DNA of 26,363 nucleotides from the NCBI GenBank assembly GCA_000697335.1, contig JNEM01009731.1, positions 1-26,363 of the forward strand. The letters run 5' to 3'. A program made the position numbers and the translations under genes. Under the pieces are notes generated by a model, which was given only the letters and a program-made list of their open reading frames with translations, was not told the origin of the DNA and did not search any database. This DNA is from Conidiobolus incongruus B7586. Taxonomy: Eukaryota; Entomophthoromycota; Entomophthoromycetes; Entomophthorales; Conidiobolaceae. Each line of letters starts with the position of its first letter. Positions within the stretch are counted from its first letter, which is position 1. Below, in pieces: positions 1 through 9,913 of this stretch.

Positions 1-481
1 AAATATTAAGAATACCTCAGCCTACCATACCTATTTGCAAGAAATTAAGGAGTGTGTCTCCTCTAAGAGACCCACTGGGGGAGTGTTAAGAGACTAGTTC
101 TCTAAATTCTTATATACACTTTTATATAATCCAATTAACTATAAATTATATGATTAATTTATACTTATGTAGTTAAATTAATTGTATAAATAGTATTAAA
201 TTATCTAATAAACTAGGTTCCTCTTTTTCCTCTCAATTCTTACTATTTTTACTTTTACACTATTTCTAAGATTGAGACTATATTCTGTCAATATTATAGG
301 ATATTGGCACTACCTAATATAAATCTTAATATATCGGTGACTCATCCTAGTTCGAAGCTTAATTAAACTTTGTTTACACTTGCACGCTACAGCCACGTTA
401 TATTACCACGTTCTACGCCACACTACTTTTATATTAAGTCTTCCTCTGCACTATATTAGTTTAACTACCACTATGCTTACA
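1..481 (+). mobile_element. 3' end of a Ty1/Copia-like LTR retrotransposon (fossil, cut by window edge)
   Basis: Three parts are visible in order: a short tail of internal sequence (1-74), a purine-rich tract CTGGGGGAG (75-83) that fits a polypurine tract, and immediately after it an LTR starting TGTTAAGAG (84) and ending CTTACA (481). A purine tract abutting a TGTTA... LTR is the usual 3' layout of Ty1/Copia elements, so this is read as the 3' LTR of a plus-strand element whose body lies left of the window. The family call rests on this layout, not on a recognised protein domain; a Gypsy relative is not excluded. It has kept far more G and C than the related copy at 2137-2529 and is therefore the younger-looking of the two. 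Confidence 0.6.
84..481 (+). repeat. LTR copy A (398 bp), less mutated
   Basis: Its boundaries were set by comparison with the reverse complement of 2137-2529. Similarity starts at TGTTAAGAG and stops at CTTACA, so the repeat has the TG...CA termini typical of LTRs. Well-kept blocks include the first 40 bases, the TCTCAATTCTTACTATTTTT block near 232 and the AAGCTTAATTAAACTTTGTTTA block near 355. It still holds several CpG sites, all of which are A/T in copy B. Confidence 0.75.
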
Positions 482-2136
482 AAATATTAATCAAGTTATT
501 AGTAAAAATATAAATGTTTTTGATTTTATGACTTATTTTTGCAAGTTAGTATATTTAAGATAATTTTAACCTAGTATAATATTATAACTAATGTTATTAA
601 CTAAATACTTAATATATTAAGAGTAGTTAAAAAATAGTGATAAGTATATAAATATAGTATTAAATATCTGTTCCATTAAAATATTATTATATTTAATTAT
701 TAATTTATTTTTTTAGGTAAAAATAGTTTTAAAATAATAAAAAAAAAGATAAATTAAAATAATTAAAGTGAATTAAATTATTAACTAGTGTTTTTATATA
801 ATATTTAGTTAAAACAAATAATAAAATAATAATTTAAGATTAAAAATAATAAGTTAAATGAATTACTAGAATATTTTTAATTTTTAATAATTTAATTATT
901 TAGATCTCTTTAATATATATAATTTAATTGATAAAATCATTAGTTTATTAAAACTTTTGTAGATGAAATTAAAATCTATTAATTACTTATAAAAGAGGTG
1001 ATTTTAAAGTTATATTAATATTATTCAAGATAAATTTATAGTTAATAAATTAATATTATTAAGAATTAAACAAATATTGTTATTTAAAAAAACACTTATT
1101 AATTTTAAAATTAATTTAAGTTTTTTAATAAGAATAACAACTTTTATTTATTTTTAAATAAGTTTTAACTTCTTTACTAAAAGTTTTTTTTATAAAACCT
1201 TAAAATAAAAACATTTATTATTTGAGATTTAAGTAAGTTAAAATAAGTTTTAAAAAATTAATTCTTAAGATAAAAAGATTAAATTATAAAGTAAAAGTTA
1301 TTATTAATTATAATTATTATATCACAAATATTAAAAAAACATATTACTAAAATATTTTTTATTAACTAACTAAAGTTTTATTTAAAGATTAAAGTATTAT
1401 AATAACTTATAGATTTATTTTTTTAACAATATTTAATATATTTGAAAATAATTTATTAAATTTCTCAATTAATTACTTTATAAAAATTTTTTATTTAAGA
1501 AAACATTTCTTTTGTTAATTAAAGTTAATCTTTTAAGTAATATCTTTCTTTAAAAGCTTTTTCTAATTATATAAAGATTTATATTCTTATAGTAAGTTAT
1601 CCCCTTAAAGATTTTTAAGATTAAGTTTATAATAAGTTAACTACCAAATATAAGTAGATTTTTCTAAAAAAAATAGTTAATTTAAAGATAATTTTTTAAA
1701 TATTTATTAAAAATTAAATTAAAATAATTCTTTATATTTTTAAGGTAATTTTTAAGCTTATAAAGATTTTTAAAATTATTATAAATAGTTAATTTATTTT
1801 TAAAAATACTAAGTAATTTAATATATTAATAATAGTAAAATAACTATTTCATTAGATTTAAGCTTTTTAAATTATATTTTTCTTAATTAAGAGTTATTTA
1901 AAATAAGTGTTTTAAAAGGTAATAAATTTTTAAAGATTAAAATTTTAAATTTATTTAGTAATTAAGTTATTATTATTATTAAATAATATAAGAGTATTTT
2001 TTTAGTAGTATTATAGAATATAATATTAAGTTTAAATAAATTAAGTTATAAATAAGATTTAAAATAATAATAAATAAATTTAATATAAATAATTATTAAT
2101 TTTAGTAGGTTTTTAGTAGTTTTATTATTATTATTA
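482..2136. other. Almost pure A/T block between two inverted LTRs
   Basis: No gene is visible. C and G are both very scarce through the whole 1.65 kb and no open frame of useful length exists. Composition changes abruptly at 481/482, where LTR A ends, whereas it runs on unchanged into LTR B at 2137. The simplest reading is that this is decayed internal sequence of the minus-strand element to which LTR B belongs, cut at 482 by the element carrying LTR A. It could instead be ordinary AT-rich spacer or a site of mutation spreading from the repeat. I could not recognise any protein domain. Confidence 0.4.
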
Positions 2137-2529
2137 TATAAATATAGTGGTAAAATACTAATATAATATAAAAGAAAACATTAATATAAAAGTAATATGA
2201 TATAAATATAATATTATAATATAATTATAATATGTAAATATAAACAAAGTTTAATTAAGCTTTAAATTAGGATAAGTTACTAATATATTCAGATTTATAT
2301 TAAGTAGTGTTAATATATTATAATATTAATAAGATATAGTTTTAATTTTAAAAATAGTGAAAAAGATAAAAAATAGTAAGAATTGAGAAAAAAAAACTTA
2401 GTTTATTAAATAATTCAATATTATTTATATAATTAATTTAGTTATAAAAAAATAAATTAATAATATAATTTATAGTTAATTGAATTATATAGAATATATA
2501 TAAGAATTTAGAGAACTAGTCTTTTAATA
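2137..2529 (-). repeat. LTR copy B (about 393 bp), inverted and hypermutated
   Basis: Read on the minus strand from 2529 to 2137 it aligns end to end with LTR A (84-481), with a few short indels. Nearly all substitutions replace C or G of copy A by T or A, on both strands, so copy B has lost nearly all its CpG and most other C/G. It could be a solo LTR or the 5' LTR of a minus-strand element running into 482-2136. No target-site duplication can be confirmed here. It looks clearly older, or more heavily targeted by mutation, than copy A. Confidence 0.7.
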
Positions 2530-2604
2530 ATAAGCATTATTTTTTAAATATTTATTTTTACTTAACTTTTCACCTATATTTTTTTGGTTACTTAATAGTA
2601 TTTA

Positions 2605-2630
2605 TAGATTATATTATTAAATATAATCTA
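2605..2630. repeat. Perfect inverted repeat, 11-bp arms
   Basis: TAGATTATATT (2605-2615) is followed by a 4-nt spacer and its exact reverse complement (2620-2630). It lies 75 bp outside LTR B. The arms are mostly A/T, so chance is possible; a cruciform or element-end remnant is also possible. Confidence 0.4.
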
Positions 2631-3108
2631 TGTTTTATTAGAGTAATAAAGTTTTTTAAATAATTTAAATCTTTTATAAATTTTATAAATAAAAAGTATA
2701 TGTTAATTTATCTAACATATTAAGTAATATTAACTCATAAGATACCTAATTTTATAATTTTTACTTTTTCTAAATTTTTTAATCATTTTAATAATTAACT
2801 CAGATTTTATTTAATATTTTAGAGAATTCCTCCAAAAAATAATTAATATAAGTTTCTATAATATCTAAAAAAAATTTATCAAATTCTTGTATTTTTCTAC
2901 CTATATATAGTTTATCTTAAATATAATGATCATCATTTAAATATATACAAACTATTTTTGACAATAACTAGGAGTAACAATACCTTAATCATATACTTGA
3001 TTAATTATTCTACATAACTCAGATAGTTTATATGCTTGAATATAATGAAATAACATAATAATTCTTAAAAGGATATTATTAGGTTTTGGTGGTACCATTG
3101 TGAAAAAT

Positions 3109-3128
3109 TTTATATTTTAAAATATAAA
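3109..3128. repeat. 20-bp perfect AT palindrome
   Basis: TTTATATTTT is followed directly by its reverse complement AAAATATAAA. It contains only A and T, so chance is plausible; no function is inferred. Confidence 0.35.
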
Positions 3129-3432
3129 TAATAAAGTAGATTCTCCAGTCAATTAATATGAATTTTAGAAATTTTAACTTCCTTTTAAAATTGGTTTTAC
3201 ATTAATTCTGCTAAATTGCAAATGGATAAAGGAAAATAATCAATAATTTTAAAGTGTAAAATATTTCAATATGAATCAAATCAATATAGATGATAATTTT
3301 TTGATGTATATTCCTTTAATAAACTCTAAGGGTAATTTAATTGTTTATAATAGGGATTAAAATTTCATAAATAATTCTTACTATATTGAATATATATATA
3401 TATTTGCATAATAAATTATTTCTAAGAAAATT

Positions 3433-3741
3433 TTAATGGCTCAATCTCTTTCTACCCTTATGCAATCTCCTCTTCAATACTTTACGGCCTGTAGCAGATC
3501 GGACTCTGGCTAAGAAACCATGTTTGCGCTTACGACGAATGTTACTAGGTTGATACTCGTTACCATAAGTGACGAAACGAATCTGTTGGGGTTGTTGGAA
3601 TAAGGAAGGTAATTGGATGGGAGTTAAATTGGGACGGATTATAGAAGATCCCAATGGAGTCAAAGAGCGTAATAAAGTAGGGGTGGTGGAGGTAGCTAAT
3701 CTACTAAAACTGCCAATACAAGTCCTTAATATCCCACTCAT
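3433..3741 (-). CDS. MRPL34: Mitochondrial ribosomal protein bL34m
   Basis: A 102-residue protein in one exon. The last 45 or so residues are the bacterial L34 fold: [18 protein letters not shown] followed by [18 protein letters not shown], which matches the QPSN-hRxRxHGFxxRM...GRxVLxxRRxKGRxxLS pattern of the family and is extremely basic. The first half is rich in Ser, Thr, Leu and Arg with no acidic residue, as expected for a cleaved mitochondrial presequence. L34 is a small 23S-rRNA-binding protein of the large subunit, here of the mitoribosome. The ATG at 3741 is the first of the frame and the gene diverges from APA2. The only intronless complete gene recognised in the window. Very secure. 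Confidence 0.96.
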   Translation of the reverse strand: MSGILRTCIGSFSRLATSTTPTLLRSLTPLGSSIIRPNLTPIQLPSLFQQPQQIRFVTYGNEYQPSNIRRKRKHGFLARVRSATGRKVLKRRLHKGRKRLSH

Positions 3742-4067
3742 TGTTTCAAGTGTATTAACTTATTTTAAATATATTTTTTAGTGATTTTTACAATTTGTTA
3801 TTGGAAACTGAAGTTTAAAGATTTGTGGAGAGATAAAAATTATGGGATTAACCCTAAATTATTGGCATTACTATCCACATTAATTTTGTTATTTAATCAT
3901 ATAATCCAATTTAATATATTGATCTAAAATACGGTAATCAATCTTTACTTTTAATAATAAATTTATTTTTAATAATACTCTTTTCAAAAATACGCTATTT
4001 TAATTTGATAAACAATTTGCTATTAAAGCATCAATCTAATATTATTCAAAAGATTCATTATACAACA
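3742..4067. promoter_or_regulatory. Shared divergent promoter region of MRPL34 and APA2
   Basis: The 326 bp between the two start codons must hold the 5' UTRs and promoters of both genes. It is AT-rich with T runs, but I see no unmistakable element; TATA-like strings occur throughout and are not diagnostic at this composition. Confidence 0.5.
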
Positions 4068-5127
4068 ATGAGTCACCTCATTTTAAAAGCTCACGAAAAC
4101 GCCCTTAAGTCTGGTAGTTTGGTGTTCTCTGATTCTTCAGTACATTCTATTAGCAAAGACGGTGTTAGAGTAAGATTGATTAAATTTGGAAAAAGCTATG
4201 AAGAGTCTAATTATTTAGTTCGATATTTCTCTAGTACCCAGTATAGGACTTAAGGCAGCGAGTAAGAGACCAGAATCCAATCCTATCAAAAATTTAATCA
4301 CACCTATGGAAGCCATACCTCCACCTCCCAATCTATCTGAAAAGCCCGCATTCGACCCATTTTTACCTGTCGATCCCAATTTGTTGGTGAGTGACAGCTT
4401 ATTCCAAACGCACAATTTGGTGCTGAATAAATATTGTATCGTACCTTACCACTTGCTCGTCACCACTAAAACTTTCCAACCCCAGACTGATGCCCTCAAT
4501 TTTGACGACCTTAAAGCCACAGTATCCACAATGGTTATGGTGAGTGACATGAAGCCGTTGTTGGGTTTTTATAATTGTGGACCTTTGTCGGGTGGAAGTC
4601 AACCTCACAAACATTTACAAGTGTTGCCTATGAACAATAAGGGATCAGCTCCCATTTTTGAAGTTTGGGACAAGTATCAAGATCAGATTGAACAAGGTAA
4701 CTACACGCATTGGATAATTATTCAATTTATATAATAATGAGATGATATAGGCAAAGTGAATCAAATTTCCCAGTTACCATTCCAGCATTTTATCACCAAA
4801 TTTGACAATTTCCCCAAATCCATGGATGAAGTTGATTCATTCGTGAACCAAATTTTGCCTATTTATAAAGAAATGTTGAAACAAACCAAATCTTTGAACG
4901 ATCAACCCAGCTACAACTTCCTATTGAGTGAAAAGTATATGATGATATTGCCCAGATCCCAGGAAGGATTCATCCTCAATGGCCGCTTTATCTCCATCAA
5001 TAGCCTGGGCGTTGCTCATATGATGCTAGCGATCGACGAACGTCAGGTTGAAGAGTATCGTAACGGACTCAAAGAAAATGCAACGAGCTGGGACTGGTTT
5101 AAAACGATTGGTTATCCAAAACTTTAA
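4068..5127 (+). CDS. APA2: Diadenosine tetraphosphate phosphorylase (ATP adenylyltransferase)
   Basis: Exons 4068-4169, 4219-4696 and 4751-5127 join in phase to 318 residues, close to the 321-325 of yeast Apa1/Apa2. The enzyme splits Ap4A with phosphate into ATP and ADP. The HIT-like signature is NCGPLSGGSQPHKHLQVLPM; in SQPHKHLQ (161-168) the last His (about 166) is the predicted nucleophile that carries AMP. The N-terminal SGSLVFSDS and, across the first junction, GVRFDISLVPSIGLK match the family, which fixes the first intron (4170-4218). The second intron (4697-4750) restores QGKVNQISQLPFQHF. The start is the first ATG; the frame is open upstream but has no ATG. The 3' end faces the UBX gene with 70 bp between stop codons. 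Apa1 or Apa2 cannot be told apart. Confidence 0.93.
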
Positions 5128-5197
5128 ATTGATAAATATATCAATATTTATTATTAAAAGAAATATTTTGAACATTTTATTAAATTAAATTATAAAA

Positions 5198-6926
5198 TTA
5201 TTGTTGATTTGTCGAATTGCCATTGTATGTAACATTAGGGTCCCTTTCATTGTTAGAATGCAATGTATGGATATTACTATCAAATGATTAACATTAATTA
5301 GTGATTATGAGATGATTATATAATTAAGCTTACCCAGCTCGATTAGACCCACGGTTTTGATTTGATGATGTATTACCAGTGGAAGTATTCGAATCACTCG
5401 TAGCAACAGGAGAATACCAACTACCAAACAAACTGTTAAAAGCACTCGTTGCAGCATCTACACCAGATTGGATATAAGACATGGGTGATACAAAGATTCC
5501 TTGGCCACCCTCAGATTCTCGAGATACTGCATTGCCAACCAACTAAACAATGTTTAATTTTAATAAAAAAATATTATATAATATATAATATATATATATA
5601 TATTACTTGAACAATAATAGTATTATTGGGACATAAACCCAATTCTATTAAGCTCATTCTTTCTTCCCCCATAGTAAACACTCTTCGAGGGAAACTTTGT
5701 ACTAAATTAAAGGCATCCGTACCAACGTCACAGTTCTGTAGTCGAACCATTAGAAAAGCTTTCTGCAGTTTAAATTTGGATTAAATTACTTGACGAATGT
5801 ACATTCTGACTTGATTTAAAGTATCTTTGGCTTCAAAGTTTTGTTTCACTACTTTTCCATCTGGTAATTTAATAGCTAATTTGCATTCTTTGTATTCGAT
5901 GAATTTTCTATTTTTAAATTGTTACTAATTTTAAGTACTGATTAAATTTATAAATTTTCTTACTCATTTGTAGTAGATGATTTAGGAGTTGGTTTCTTAA
6001 TCTCAGATTTAGCAGCTGGTTTAGATGCTGAGGCATTTTGGTTATCTAAACGGTTTTTAAAATCAATGGGTTAAAAAATATTATAATAATTGATAAGTTA
6101 TTAATTACTTAATACGGTTTGATCATTGGTCTAAAATTCAGTAATATTGGAAATTAATATTAATTTTAATTAATGAATGGTATTTTTGCTTACTTGAGAA
6201 GATTTAGTTTCTACACTTGATTTTTTCAAATTGTTAGGTTTAACACTAAATTTTAAAAAAAATTAATTCAATTATGATATACAACTAAGTAATCTAATAG
6301 TTACGATTTTGTTGGAGGTACAAAAGCAGTGGAAGTATCTAAAGCTTGAGCCAAACTAGATTGAAATTTTTCTAAAGTAATACTACTATCCGTTAATTTC
6401 AATCTTTGCACACCGTCACTAAATTTCATCAAATTAATATTGTAATATTTTAATATAGAGTCAGTTAGTCGTTACAAGAAGACACATAAACACGGGATAG
6501 CTTTACTAGCTAAAAAATATGAATAAATTATATATACAAATATCAATGACGAAATGAATTACTAATAGAAAAGAATTGAGTAGCTTCTTCACTTGAAGAT
6601 TCTAACTTTAAAGCTACACTATTTTCTTTTATTAAATTGACAACCTAGACAATTAATCAAATTAATCAAATAAAAATTTGAATGTAGCTCAAAAATTACC
6701 TCAGGATGGTTTAAATAAGCGTCAAATTTTTTTGAGGATGTAAAATTGTCTAAAATAATAGAATACATTAACAAAAGATTGTAATTTATAATAAATGAAT
6801 TATTAAAATTATTAAAAGTAAATTTGAAAGTTGAATAAATTAAATACCTCTAACATAAACTACAACGGGCAAAGGGGTGACCCTAGCTAAATAAATTCCT
6901 TCACTGACGGAGCCTTCAAACCACAT
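5198..6926 (-). CDS. UBXN4: UBX-domain protein of the UBXN4 (UBXD2/erasin)/Ubx7 type, 12 exons
   Basis: Exons in coding order: 6848-6926, 6700-6749, 6563-6644, 6476-6509, 6305-6418, 6194-6245, 6109-6130, 5964-6045, 5790-5907, 5607-5735, 5334-5542, 5198-5276. All phases close, giving 349 residues. Residues 1-110 resemble the thioredoxin-like UAS-type domain of UBXN4 (MWFEGSVSEGIYLARV at the start, IPCLCVFFDGVQRL later). A Lys/Ser/Pro linker follows, then a UBX domain (about 176-255): CKLAIKLPDGKVV, then DAFNLVQSFPRRVFT with the FPR loop that contacts p97/Cdc48, then ELGLCPNNTIIVQ. A hydrophobic helix (SAFNSLFGSWY) and a YNGNSTNQQ tail recall the ER-anchoring end of UBXN4. Expected role: a Cdc48 adaptor in ER-associated degradation. 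The 22-nt exon (6109-6130) is the least certain junction; the domain calls are strong. Confidence 0.88.
5571..5605. repeat. AT microsatellite inside a UBX-gene intron
   Basis: A pure A/T run, largely alternating AT, fills much of the intron 5543-5606 between the UBX-domain exon and the next coding exon. It is likely to vary in length between strains. Confidence 0.6.
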
Positions 6927-8076
6927 TTTATTACTTTTAACACTTGCTTATAAAATATTGATACTTTTTTAGTTGAATATTTACTGAATTTGGGAATCTG
7001 ACTGGTATTCTTTTAATTTATTTTCCTATTTTTTATTTGAGAGATAGAAATTTTATGGGTTTATTGGGTGTTCAAGAAATTAATAGATTTGCTAATGATT
7101 ATTTATTGTCATATTAATAATATAGTGAGTAATCAAATAAATTGACAAAATATACAATAACTATAGCAGTTATTGATTAATTTTATACAGCTTATAAACT
7201 TGTTTTTCTGATTGTTCATTACTCTATATCCTTTATCTTGTTTTAGATTTTGTTATTTATATTGCTTTTTAATATATGAAAAAACTATAGAAATATTTTA
7301 CTCTTTGATTTACAGATATATATATTATTAAAATAATTTGTTTAATGGATTCATGAGGTATAATAGCTATATTCGAAGAATATCTATTGAAATATTTATG
7401 CAAATTGCTCATTATCGCCCAAGCTCAAAAAAAATATTAGGTAATAAATATTTAAAATTACTTCAGGTTCTAATCTCATAAGCTTTTTATTATTCTCTGA
7501 AAATTTATCATCATTATATATACTTAAAATTTAAATATTTTATAAATATATAAAGATAGTTATAAAATTAAATATTATATTATATCTTCTATCAATATAT
7601 ATAAATTAAACATTTTAAAATAACTTTAATATTTTATAATAGTTCAAATTTGTTAAAATATATTTTAAATCATTATATATTGACATCACTAATAATTAAA
7701 CTTGTTTTGCGGTGATTACTCTTGTCTAGGTCTTATATATGGTCTAGAGAGCCTTAGGAAATAAACCTTAATATCAATCCCTAAAAGCAGGCTTAAATAA
7801 TTACTAAAAACAAAGGAGTATATTTCTAGTAATATTTAAATCATCTATCTTTAATTAAATTGAAAAATTTTGAAAGTTTTACTTAATTTAAGTTATATAT
7901 ATAAATATCTACAATTATAGTTAGTTTTGTTTATACAGTGCTTGTTATATATGATTATACTACAATATTAGTATTATCTTGATTTAATTAATAAACATTG
8001 ATTAAAACTATATTAAGATTAATTCATTATTTCTTCTATATTATCATACTTTATATACTTCCTGACTCCTATTATT

Positions 8077-8106
8077 ATTTTTCTTTTATTTTCAAAAAAG
8101 AAAAAT
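8077..8106. repeat. Inverted repeat with 11-bp arms
   Basis: ATTTTTCTTTT (8077-8087) and AAAAGAAAAAT (8096-8106) are exact reverse complements around an 8-nt spacer. It could fold as a hairpin in RNA; no gene end is nearby to make it a terminator. Confidence 0.4.
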
Positions 8107-9508
8107 ATAATATATTTCAATAATCAATTTAATAATTTTATACATATTACATTTTGAAAGTTTTTAATTTATTTATTTTTCTAATTAATTATTATATTTG
8201 ATATTTTTTATAATAAATTCCCTTTGGAGATTATTTGATTAAAAATATGTTTTTAGTAAGTCATATATAATTACTTGATATTTTATTTTCTTTATTTAAT
8301 AAACAAAACAAAATACCAGTTGTAAAAGTTGATATTTTAAAATAAAAAGACACATTTCCATTTATAAATGTATTTTACTTAAAATCTTTTTAATCACTTT
8401 TAAATTCTAGAGAATTTAATCACTTGAATTTTAGTGAAGTTTTTTAATAACAATTCAGCAAATATCAATAAAACAAATAACATTTAGCTTTTATTAATAT
8501 TTAAAAAGGATAATAGTAATTTCAAGTTCATTTTGTTGACTTATAAAACTAGATTTGAATATATTCCTGAATAAACAATTACTAATGTATGTTTTTGAGA
8601 TAATATTTATTATTTTACTTAAGATTTCATAAGTAATTTTTGGTACTTATTAGTTTCTATTTATATGCTATCTTTATTCTAATAATTACTAATTAGATTT
8701 TTTAGTGTGAGATATACCAATATTATTAACCCTAATGAAACTCTAATTACAAGATTATTTTACTATTATTACTATATTAATGTTCCTTTTATTGGGGAGT
8801 AAGAAAAGAATTGAATGTTTATTTTTTTTTGCAAATTCTTTTTTGCTGTTTATTATAATTTATTCTTCTGGATTGTATTTGCGTTTTTTGCCTAAAATAA
8901 GTTATCATTAATATTTATAAAATAGATTAATATTTCAACAAAGGTATTTTGTGAGTTGTTTTATTAAATCATATTCTTTAATATTTTGACTAAGGATTAT
9001 TTGTATTAGCATCTTGAATGCAAATTCGAAGAGCTTCAATTTATAATAACAAAGCCTGCTTATTTGGGTAAGATAACTTCAAATATAGTTCTTTTATGTA
9101 CCTGTTCTAATAAGGTTTGAAAGCTAAATTATTTATAAATTGATTTATCTAAGCCTTAATAAAATATAAGTAAACATATTTAAAATAGTCATTGAAACGA
9201 CTTTCTTGTTATATAAATATAAATTTTTCAAATCTTTCAATATTTTAAATTGTTGAAATATTATACATTTGAAAATGGTATTAAATATAATCAGAATTAT
9301 TCATATCTAACAAAAGACAACGATGGCATGTTTAATACTTTATTGCCTGAAGCTAAATATTACTATAAAATATTATCTAAATATCTGTACTACAATCAAT
9401 AGTTTATCTCAGCTTTGATCAGACACAAATAGATATGCTCAAAATCAATGGAAACTAAACAACAAGCTTGATTACCTTTACCATAAAAGGTTAAATTATT
9501 TGATGATT

Positions 9509-9913
9509 TCAAAATTTGTCATAGATTGGAATAATGATATTATTAGAAATATTAAAAATGTTAATTATTAATAATTCTCGAGTTGTCAAAACATATTCTG
9601 TGGTATTATTTTTAAATATCAGTTTATTAATGAATTTCATAACTTCACTTAATAACTGATATCTTGAAAATATAGACAAAATGATGAAATTATTTATCAA
9701 CATCATTATTTTAATATCACTTTTTGATCTTGACATAGACTGTCTTTGATAAGTATTTGGAGTAATTATTAGCATTAGGAATATGATATGACAATATTCG
9801 TTTGCCTGGATAGTACTTTGAATTGATGATAATATGCTATATAATACAAAATTTTGAAATATAAAAAATTGCAAATTGAGTGAAATATTGGCTATGAAGA
9901 TTGTAACTAACAT
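9509..9913 (-). CDS. Unrecognised open frame, 134 residues
   Basis: An ATG-started frame of 134 codons in otherwise noncoding AT-rich DNA. The protein is rich in Ile, Asn, Phe and Leu. Its first 55 residues are strongly hydrophobic (LVTIFIANISLN, then IIFLMLIITPN) and could span a membrane; a basic Ser-rich stretch (RQSMSRSKSDIK) and another hydrophobic segment follow. I know no family like it. Its length is more than expected by chance at this base composition, but its codon content simply mirrors the local A/T richness. It could be an orphan gene, a decayed exon or chance. Confidence 0.2.
   Translation of the reverse strand: MLVTIFIANISLNLQFFIFQNFVLYSILSSIQSTIQANEYCHIIFLMLIITPNTYQRQSMSRSKSDIKIMMLINNFIILSIFSRYQLLSEVMKFINKLIFKNNTTEYVLTTRELLIINIFNISNNIIIPIYDKF

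Larger units (their letters stand above)
2530..3432. other. Gene-free AT-rich spacer between LTR debris and MRPL34
   Basis: About 900 bp without a supported gene. It is less depleted of G and C than 482-2136. It contains two good palindromes (2605-2630 and 3109-3128) and a short AT run near 3390-3403. It must include the 3' UTR and polyadenylation region of the minus-strand MRPL34 gene. Whether the left part is further element debris cannot be told. Confidence 0.5.

Noticed and set aside
482-2136. Internal coding region of an LTR element in the A/T block
   Set aside because: The position is suggestive, but no domain can be read from the sequence as it stands, so it is reported only as a probable decayed interior and no protein is claimed.
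4005-4067. N-terminal extension of APA2 resembling a mitochondrial presequence
   Set aside because: The frame is open upstream of 4068 but contains no ATG; it would need a TTG start. The ATG at 4068 gives a protein of normal family length.
5736-5789. Alternative acceptor in the UBX-domain intron after CTGCAG (5763-5768)
   Set aside because: It would leave a 27-nt intron, shorter than any other here, and insert foreign residues into the UBX fold. The acceptor at 5736-5737 gives a 54-nt intron and an unbroken UBX domain.
7055-7117. Short ATG-led frame (about 20 codons, starting MGLLGVQEIN) upstream of the UBX gene
   Set aside because: Twenty open codons are expected by chance; no credible donor site before the stop and no exon to join it to.
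7369-7440. Exon-like stretch (IFEEYLLKYLCKLL...) between a TAG and a GGTAATA donor-like site
   Set aside because: Too short to be significant and no neighbouring exon in phase was found within 1 kb on the same strand.
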